Below, one piece after another: positions 58,475-64,000 of a stretch of DNA of 64,000 bases. The notes beneath the pieces were generated by a model. That model was not told the DNA's origin and did no database searches. It worked only from the letters and a program-made list of their open reading frames with translations. Origin of the DNA: Mycobacterium genavense ATCC 51234 (lineage in GTDB: Bacteria; Actinomycetota; Actinomycetes; Mycobacteriales; Mycobacteriaceae); contig NZ_JAGZ01000003.1 of NCBI RefSeq assembly GCF_000526915.1, positions 482,500 to 546,499 on the forward strand. Direction: 5' to 3'. The translations under genes and the position numbers were made by a program. Each line of letters opens with the position of its first letter. Position 1 is the stretch's first letter.

Positions 58475-59247
58475 CTACCTGGCGACCATTCCGCCGTCGG
58501 CGATGATGGTCTGCCCCGTGATGAAACTGCCTGCGTCAGAAAGCAACAGCAGCGCGGGGGCACCATCTCGATCGGGTCGGCGATCCGCTTGAGCAACGCG
58601 GCTGCCTTCATCACCTCGATGAACTCCGGCGAGTTGACCCGCGCCATGTCGGTGTCGACCGAGCCGGGGGCCAGGGCGTTGACGCGAATCCCTTCCGCTG
58701 CGAACGCCGCGGCCATGGAGCGGGTGAACGAGACCATCGCGGCCTTGGCCGCCGAATACATCGATGTCGCAGGCGAATAGATGAAGGCTCCCGCAGAGAC
58801 GACGTTGAGGATCGAGGCGTGCCCGCTGTTGCGCAGGTACGGTAACGCCGCCTGGATCAAGAACACCGGGCCTTGCAGGTTGACGAAGAACGACTTCGAC
58901 CACGCCTCCGGGGTGAACTCGCCGAGCGGCAGCGACAGGGCGTTGGCGGCGCTGTTGACCACCATGTCGATCCCGTCGAAGGCCGCGGCGGTGGTGTCGA
59001 CGAGTCGACCGATGGCGTCCAGGTCGCCCAAATGCGTGGGGACGCCGACGGCCCGACCGCCGCCCAGCGCCTGCAGCTTGTCCGCCGCCGCGGTGCACGC
59101 ATCGGCCTTACGGCTGGCGACAACGACATTGGCGCCACACTCGACCAATCCCTCGGCGATGGCCAGCCCGATGCCGCGCGTGCCGCCGGTGACGATGGCG
59201 GTGCGCCCGGTGAGGTCGAAGAACGCGCGCAGCGAGTCAGTGGTCAA
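58475..59247 (-). pseudogene. Short-chain dehydrogenase/reductase with frameshift
   Basis: An SDR of about 257 residues: cofactor motif VTGGTRGIGLAIAEG, NSAAN, and the catalytic Ser-Tyr-Lys in SAGAFIYSPATSMYSAAKAA. After DPIEMVPP the frame shifts in a run of five C (minus strand, about 58558-58562). The sister frame gives the normal end ALLLLSDAGSFITGQTIIAD, then GGMVAR and a stop at 58475. Without correction the frame runs on to 58303 and the protein loses its normal end. A missing C in a homopolymer could also be a sequencing error. It is second in the tetR-SDR-NMO-KshA-like operon. Confidence 0.75.
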
Positions 59248-59268
59248 GGTCTGGCCGCAGCGCCATTA

Positions 59269-59285
59269 CCTTACACAATGTAAGG
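59269..59285. promoter_or_regulatory. Inverted repeat upstream of the SDR gene
   Basis: CCTTACA (59269-59275) and TGTAAGG (59279-59285) form a perfect seven-base inverted repeat with spacer CAA in the 41-base gap between the tetR stop and the SDR start. Size and symmetry fit a TetR-family operator; the adjacent TetR is the obvious candidate. Confidence 0.5.
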
Positions 59286-59288
59286 AAA

Positions 59289-59909
59289 CTATTGCTGGAA
59301 CGTAATGCCATAAACGATCAAAGACTTCAGGTGTGCGATCAGTTCGGCCTCGCCGAGCGCCTTGTTCACCGAGGTGTGCATCGTGACCGCGCCGCGCACG
59401 GTGTCCATCAGCGCGCTCCCGTCGACGTCGGACCGCACCAACCCCTCGGTTTTTCCGCGTTCGATCAGTCGGACCCACAGCGCCCGGATCGGGGCCATGT
59501 ACCGCGCTTCGACCTGTTCGACCAAATCCGGTCGGCTGTAGAGCACGGTCGCGACACCCGGCATGCCGGCCAGGTAGGCGGGATCCGATTGGACCCGGAC
59601 CATGCCGGTGATCAGGCTGGTCAGCGCGTCGGCGAAGGGGAGTTCGTCGATGGCCGGAAGCTCGCCGGGGACGGAGAAGATGGCGTCCTCGACCAGCGCG
59701 AACTTGCTGCCCCAGTGCTCGTAGACGAAGGGGCGCGACACCCCGGCATGGCGGGCAACGCCGGCCAGCGTAATCTCGTCGTAGCCGCTGGCGATCAACA
59801 GTTCCCGAGTGGCAGCGATGACCGCCGCGCGGCGCTGCATGTCGCGCGGACGGCCCCGCGCCGCGTCGGACTCGTCTGGGCGCTGCTGCGCTGCGCGGCC
59901 CGGTGTCAT
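59289..59909 (-). CDS. TetR family transcriptional regulator
   Basis: The 206-residue protein has an N-terminal helix-turn-helix (ITLAGVARHAGVSRPFVYEH, then WGSKFALVEDA) and an all-helical ligand-binding domain. A basic linker (ARGRPRDMQRR) precedes the first helix. It is upstream of the SDR gene on the same strand with a palindrome between them, so it probably regulates the SDR-NMO-KshA-like genes. It is intact while two of those genes are not. Confidence 0.87.
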   Translation of the reverse strand: MTPGRAAQQRPDESDAARGRPRDMQRRAAVIAATRELLIASGYDEITLAGVARHAGVSRPFVYEHWGSKFALVEDAIFSVPGELPAIDELPFADALTSLITGMVRVQSDPAYLAGMPGVATVLYSRPDLVEQVEARYMAPIRALWVRLIERGKTEGLVRSDVDGSALMDTVRGAVTMHTSVNKALGEAELIAHLKSLIVYGITFQQ

Positions 59910-59948
59910 CGTCGAACCATACCCACTGCCGGGTGGCGGTGGCGGGCG

Positions 59949-61022
59949 TCAGACCACGAGCGCGTGGTGGTGAGTTTGGTTGCCACCGCGCCGTTTAGCT
60001 TCATACATCGCATTGTCGGCATGCGCGACCAACTGGCGAAACGCTTGGTCGGCGTCGTCGATGTCCATGCCGCGCAGCGTCAGAGCGGCGATTCCGACGC
60101 TTGCGGTCACGGGGGCGTTGATCGCGGCCACGGCATCGCAGAGATGTCGCCCCCATTCGGGTTTCTGTTCTGCCGTGACGATGTCGGCGATCAAGAATTC
60201 CTCGCCGCCGACGCGGCCGATGATCGCGGTGTCACTGCAGGCGGCGTTCAGGGCCGCGGCCACCGCGACGAGCGCCTCATCGCCGGCGGCATGTCCGTGG
60301 GTGTCGTTGAGCTTCCTGAACCGGTCCAGGTCGATCATCGCCACCATCAAAAACATGTGGTTAGCCCCGAGAACCATACGCCCCACCACGGCCCGCGCGC
60401 AGGCCCGCCGATTCAGCAGGCCGGTCAACGGGTCGCAGTTGGCGCGCAATAGGTCCACCCAGAGAGCGCGCACGACGATCTGGATGGCCAACGGCACGAC
60501 CACGTTGAGTTCCAGCACCAGAAAATAGCCGGAGAAGGCCAGCACCGCGTTCCCCGCAGCAGCCACACGCACCGCTTCCCACGCCGCGATGACGCAGGCC
60601 AGGGCGAAGTTGAGCGCCATGTACTTGGCGGTGTGGAAGAACGCGAGGTAGCCGCCGGGAACCGCTAGCGCCGAACATGCCATCAGTGCGACCAGTGGCA
60701 CGGGTTGCCACAGGCAGCCGATCGAGATGATCACGCTGCCGGTAAAGATGAAGCAAAGGGACTGGCGCCGAGTGGGCCATCCGCGCAGCCAGAGTACGGC
60801 CATGCCCAGTCCGATCACGGCTGCCAGCACGGAATACGCCAGCGCCGCGGGCCGAAACACCGGGGCCGGGCCCAGCCACTCGTTCGCGGGGACCAGCACC
60901 AACGAGGCGGCCACCCCCGCCATCAACTTGCGAGTCTTCGAACCCAGCCAGCGGGATTGCAAATAGCCTGTCAGCCAATCGAAATGGTGGTCCTGCCCCC
61001 TCCACGTCGTCAGCCACGTCAT
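59949..61022 (-). CDS. Membrane-bound diguanylate cyclase (GGDEF domain)
   Basis: The 357-residue protein has about six membrane helices in its first 190 residues (for example LAYSVLAAVIGLGMAVLWL and YMALNFALACVIAAWEAV). A GGDEF domain follows, with DPLTGLLNRRACAR, the substrate region MIDLDRFRKLNDTHGHAAGD and the active loop RVGGEEFLIA. The active-site residues for making cyclic di-GMP are present. The usual RxxD inhibitory site five residues upstream of the loop is not seen. Mycobacteria carry few such proteins. It diverges from the second tetR. Confidence 0.87.
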   Translation of the reverse strand: MTWLTTWRGQDHHFDWLTGYLQSRWLGSKTRKLMAGVAASLVLVPANEWLGPAPVFRPAALAYSVLAAVIGLGMAVLWLRGWPTRRQSLCFIFTGSVIISIGCLWQPVPLVALMACSALAVPGGYLAFFHTAKYMALNFALACVIAAWEAVRVAAAGNAVLAFSGYFLVLELNVVVPLAIQIVVRALWVDLLRANCDPLTGLLNRRACARAVVGRMVLGANHMFLMVAMIDLDRFRKLNDTHGHAAGDEALVAVAAALNAACSDTAIIGRVGGEEFLIADIVTAEQKPEWGRHLCDAVAAINAPVTASVGIAALTLRGMDIDDADQAFRQLVAHADNAMYEAKRRGGNQTHHHALVV

Positions 61023-61234
61023 CGGTCTGCCCCTCCCGCACTCATCTGCCCACGAGCTACGCTGCCCGCGGCTATCGAGTGAGTTGGGTCACAGTAAATA
61101 GGATCGCGGCGCGCAAAGATCTCGAATCGCCAAGAAAGGCGGGGTCGACAGCCCGTCGGCCTCCTCGCAGCGGCAATCACCTGCGATTTCTCGCCGGCAC
61201 CCCGGTTGAGCTGAGTTAGACTCCCCGCGTTGCT
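61023..61234. other. Divergent intergenic region, GGDEF gene / tetR
   Basis: No gene is supported here. TTAGACT near 61215 resembles a -10 element placed about 15 bases before the tetR ATG. No clear palindrome is seen, unlike the region after this tetR. Confidence 0.3.
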
Positions 61235-61868
61235 ATGAAGCGCAAAGCTGATGTCGAAGGGCGCCGCCGCATTCTGTGTGATGCCGCGATCCAAATCCTT
61301 GCCGACGAAGGGGCCAAAGGGCTCACGCACCGGAAGGTGGAGCAACGGGCAGGGCTACCCGACGGCACGACGTCATCGTACTTCCGCACCCGCTCGGCGT
61401 TGCTCCGTGCGACGGCCGAACGGGTGGCCGAACTGGACGCCATCGATTTCCAAGAAGTCGTGCAACGTTGCGCCCAAGCGGAGGCCAAGACGACCGCAAC
61501 AATGTTGTCGGTGCTCGCCGAGATGGTGATGCGCTCGGCAGTCGGACCCGCCTTGGATCGGTCGCGCGCGCTACGAATTGGCATTGCACGCGCACCGAGA
61601 TGAGGTGCTGCACAGTGCCCTCCAGGATGTGACGACGAGTTTCGTAGCGCTGAGAGAACAAGCCGTCACCCAACTGCAACCCGGCCCGGTCGATCGGGCT
61701 CTGGTGGAGAAACAGGCCCGCGCGATCACGACCTTCATCAACGGCGTGAGCTTCCGGCAGGTCTTCGGGCATCCGGGCGTGGAGAGCGCCGAGGAACTCA
61801 CTCAGTTGCTGCACGCGCTGGTCGCCGGCGTTGCGGCTTCCCACCACGTGCACAACGGCAAGCTCTGA
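61235..61868 (+). pseudogene. TetR family regulator with frameshift
   Basis: The first 110 residues hold a good TetR DNA-binding domain: RRILCDAAIQILADEGAKGL, then THRKVEQRAGLPDGTTSSYF and RTRSALLRA. Near 61570, in a GCGCGC run, the frame changes by one base. The C-terminal domain then continues in another frame (RYELALHAHRDEVLHSALQD to SHHVHNGKL, stop at 61868). As read, the product ends at 61603. A dinucleotide slip could be a mutation or an error. The strong palindrome just downstream is a likely binding site. Confidence 0.75.
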
Positions 61869-61892
61869 CCGATTGGCCCCCGTAGGCCGAGT

Positions 61893-61932
61893 TTTCTACA
61901 AACGTAGGATTTGTCTCCTACATTTGTAGAAA
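61893..61932. promoter_or_regulatory. Long inverted repeat, probable TetR operator
   Basis: TTTCTACAAACGTAGGA (61893-61909) and TCCTACATTTGTAGAAA (61916-61932) are 17-base arms with one mismatch and a six-base spacer. It lies between the tetR remnant and the alpha/beta hydrolase start, where a repressor would block transcription of the hydrolase. Each arm is itself built of TACAAA/TAGGA half-sites, so two dimers could bind. Confidence 0.65.
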
Positions 61933-61952
61933 TCGTGTTAGCCTCTGGGCTC

Positions 61953-62726
61953 ATGGGTGCGGCAGGGATGCGCTTCGTCCTCGTGCACGGTAACTTTCAC
62001 GCGGCATGGTGCTGGGAGCGGGTCATCCCCGAGCTGAACCGCCTCGGGCACGACGCGATCGCGGTCGACATCCCCGACCACGGTACCCGACTTCACCAGG
62101 AATCCACGCTTGCCAACCGGCGCGACGCCATCGTCGAAGTGCTACGGCCGGGAGACGTCCTGGTCGGGCACTCCGGTGGCGGTTTCGACATCACTTTGGC
62201 CGCCGATGCGGCCACCGACCTTGTCGCCCACACGATTTACTTGGCGGCCGCCCTGCCTCGTGAGGGCCGCACCTATCCCGAGGCCATGGCGATGCGCGAT
62301 TCCGAAGACGGCTCCTTCGACGTCGACGTCGGAGAAATGTTGTCCTACTTGAATTTTGACGACGACGGCGCCATGAGTTTCGCCACCTTCGAAGGCGCGT
62401 GGCAATACTTCTACCACGACTGTGACGAGCAAACCGCGTGCTGGGCGTTTCAGCGCATGTGCCCAGAGCGGTTCGGCGACACCACGACCACGCCGGTATC
62501 GGTACCTCGTTTCTGGGCGGCCGAGCTGCCCCGCAGCTACATCCGTTGCCTGCAGGACCGTTCGAAACCGCGGTGGCTATCCGACGTCGTGGCCAGACGT
62601 CTTGGTGTCGAGCCGCTCACGATCGACTCCTCGCATTCACCCTTTCTGAGCCGGCCGGCCGAACTCGTTGAACTGCTGGTTCACGCGACCACCACCCGAC
62701 CGGTCGCTTCGCTAACCCCGCGGTAG
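61953..62726 (+). CDS. Alpha/beta hydrolase (esterase/hydroxynitrile lyase-like)
   Basis: The 257-residue protein has the oxyanion loop VLVHGNFHAAWCWE, nucleophile serine in VLVGHSGGGFD, and catalytic histidine in IDSSHSPFLSRP, typical of the small-molecule esterase group that includes plant salicylate methyl esterases. No signal peptide is seen, so it acts in the cytoplasm. ATG 61953 is chosen; ATG 61968 is possible. It is probably repressed through the inverted repeat just upstream. The substrate is unknown. Confidence 0.82.
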   Translation: MGAAGMRFVLVHGNFHAAWCWERVIPELNRLGHDAIAVDIPDHGTRLHQESTLANRRDAIVEVLRPGDVLVGHSGGGFDITLAADAATDLVAHTIYLAAALPREGRTYPEAMAMRDSEDGSFDVDVGEMLSYLNFDDDGAMSFATFEGAWQYFYHDCDEQTACWAFQRMCPERFGDTTTTPVSVPRFWAAELPRSYIRCLQDRSKPRWLSDVVARRLGVEPLTIDSSHSPFLSRPAELVELLVHATTTRPVASLTPR

Positions 62727-62747
62727 TCGCACGCGAAAGGAGTGTCG

Positions 62748-64000
62748 GTGACGCTGCTGCTCTCGCTGTCGAGCGCCGAGCGTGTAGGCCGAGTTGCGTT
62801 TCGGCGGGTGTGCGCCTTCGGCTGCAGCGTGGTGGTGTCGGCCGCGGGATGCGGGTTCCAGGGCGTGAATTCGTTGCCGTTGCCCGGTGCGGTCGGACGG
62901 GGGCCCGGCGCCAACATCTTTCACGTCGAGTTGCCGAATGTCGGGACGATGGAATCGAATTCGCCGGTGATGATCGACGACGTCGTCGTCGGCAGTGTCG
63001 GTGAGATGCGGGTGCAGGGCTGGCATGCCGACGTCGAGATCTCGGTCAAGCCCGATGTCGTGGTTCCGGCCAACGTGCTGACCACCGTCGGTCAGACCAG
63101 CCTGCTGGGCTCGATGCATGTGGAGCTCAATACCCCGCTGGGCCAGCAGGGCAGCGGTCACCTTCAGCCCGGCGCCACCATCCCGCTGAGCCGCACGACG
63201 GCCTACCCCTCGACCGAGCAGACGCTGTCGTCGCTGGGCGCGGTCGTAAACGGCGGTGGGCTGGGGCAGATCGGGGAGGTCATTCACAACTTCTCGACCG
63301 CGCTGTCGGGGCACGCGGGTGCCGCGCGTGATCTGCTCAACCGCCTGGACACGTTCGTGCGGACGCTAAATGACCAGCGGGACAACATCGTTGAGTCCAT
63401 TCAGGCGCTCAACCGGCTTGTCGGCACGTTCGCGGTCCAGCGTGACGTGTTGACCGAGGCTTTACGCAAGATTCCGCCTGCGCTCGATGTGTTGATCAAG
63501 GAACGCCTGCGATTGACCGAGGCCCTGGATCACCTGCGGACGTTCAGCGATGCCGCCAATCGGTTGGTCAACGACGCGCAGGACGACCTGGTCAAGAACC
63601 TCAGGAACTTGGAGCCGACCCTCAAAGCGCTCGCTGATGTCGGACCCGAGCTCGGGATGGCGGTGGCGGCGCTGTTTTTGTTCCCCTTCAACCAGAACTT
63701 CGTCGACCGCGCCGTGCGTGGCGACTACTTCAACATCACCGCCGATCTGGACCTGACGATTCCACGGCTCAAACGCGGACTGATGTTGGCTCAAACGCGG
63801 ACTGATGTTGGGGACCCATTGGGGACAGCCGGACATGCCCGTACCGCCGGCGCCCGGGACCCCGTTCCGCATGAACTACACCCTCGATCCGCTGCATGAC
63901 CCCGTGCGGCCACCGTGGGTGGATCCCAATACGCCGCCGCTGCCCGCACCGCCGCCGGGATTCGGCCCGCTGCCCGGACCGCCGCCGGTCACGGCGCCGG
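62748..64000 (+). pseudogene. MceE-like lipoprotein with 22-bp tandem duplication (runs off the window)
   Basis: MceE proteins are lipoprotein subunits of Mce lipid importers. GAAAGGAG (62735-62742) sits five bases before GTG 62748, which I prefer to GTG 62742. A lipobox-type Cys (SAAGCGFQGVNSLPLPGA, Cys35) is followed by an MlaD/Mce domain (MIDDVVVGSVGEMRVQGWHA, LLGSMHVELNTPLG) and a helical Mce tail. A 22-base tandem duplication at 63768-63811 shifts the frame after RLKRGLML, giving a wrong end at 63899. With one copy removed, the frame reads on through GTHWGQPDMPVPPAPGTPFR into a proline-rich tail past 64000. No other mce subunits lie upstream. Confidence 0.78.
63768..63811 (+). repeat. 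22-bp perfect tandem duplication inside the mce gene
   Basis: The 22-base unit (positions 63768-63789) is repeated exactly at 63790-63811; it starts CTCAAACGCGGACTG and ends ATGTTGG. Because 22 is not a multiple of three, it shifts the reading frame by one. Removing either copy restores a long sensible frame. Confidence 0.93.

Overview
The window is GC-rich chromosomal DNA of a Mycobacterium. The gene order asd-ask / leuA / dnaQ-like / murT-gatD / recR-ybaB / ami1 ... SRPBCC - FAD oxidoreductase - methyltransferase / dnaX / aspC - ffs - tRNA-Ser - lucA is that of the Rv3708c-Rv3723 segment of M. tuberculosis. Sixteen such backbone genes (about 16.4 kb) are all intact. The species cannot be fixed from the sequence. 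The decay described below resembles host-adapted, gene-losing mycobacteria.

Region 1 (1-9746) is the left backbone: aspartate-family amino acids (asd, ask), leucine (leuA, with a leader peptide and mutually exclusive hairpins that look like an attenuator), a DnaQ-like exonuclease, the MurT/GatD lipid II amidation pair, a small secreted protein, RecR, YbaB and the peptidoglycan amidase Ami1.

Region 2 (about 10015-40911) sits between the homologues of Rv3717 and Rv3718c, which are neighbours in M. tuberculosis. It holds an mbtH relic followed by one giant non-ribosomal peptide synthetase (NRPS) locus of about 30.7 kb. Read through its lesions, the locus is a single eight-module line: Cstart-A-T / C-A-T-E / C-A-T / C-A-T-E / C-A-T / C-A-T-E / C-A-T / C-A-NMT-T-TE. 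The predicted product is an N-acylated octapeptide with D residues at 2, 4 and 6 and an N-methylated, threonine-like last residue. Modules 2-7 are three tandem copies of a roughly 7.5 kb two-module unit. The locus carries about 20 reading-frame changes, two in-frame stops, several deletions and a damaged epimerase motif, so it is a pseudogene as it stands.

Region 3 (40916-48751) returns to the backbone: SRPBCC protein, the two 10-methyl (tuberculostearic) fatty acid enzymes, dnaX, aspC, SRP RNA, tRNA-Ser(GGA) and LucA, which links fatty acid and cholesterol uptake through Mce transporters.

Region 4 (48752-64000) is accessory and partly decayed. It holds a sulfotransferase-MBL hydrolase-VOC-luciferase-like operon with a divergent IclR regulator; DUF2237, TM2 and secreted GH5 genes; a tetR-SDR-nitronate monooxygenase-KshA-like Rieske oxygenase operon; a membrane diguanylate cyclase; and a second tetR with a strong operator before an alpha/beta hydrolase and an MceE-like lipoprotein gene. 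Seven of these genes are interrupted: four by one or two in-frame stops (one also by a frameshift), two by small indels, and the mce gene by a 22-bp tandem duplication.

Lesions are absent from the backbone and dense in the NRPS and accessory regions. This points to genuine gene decay rather than uniform sequencing error, although single-base indels in G or C runs should be confirmed in reads.
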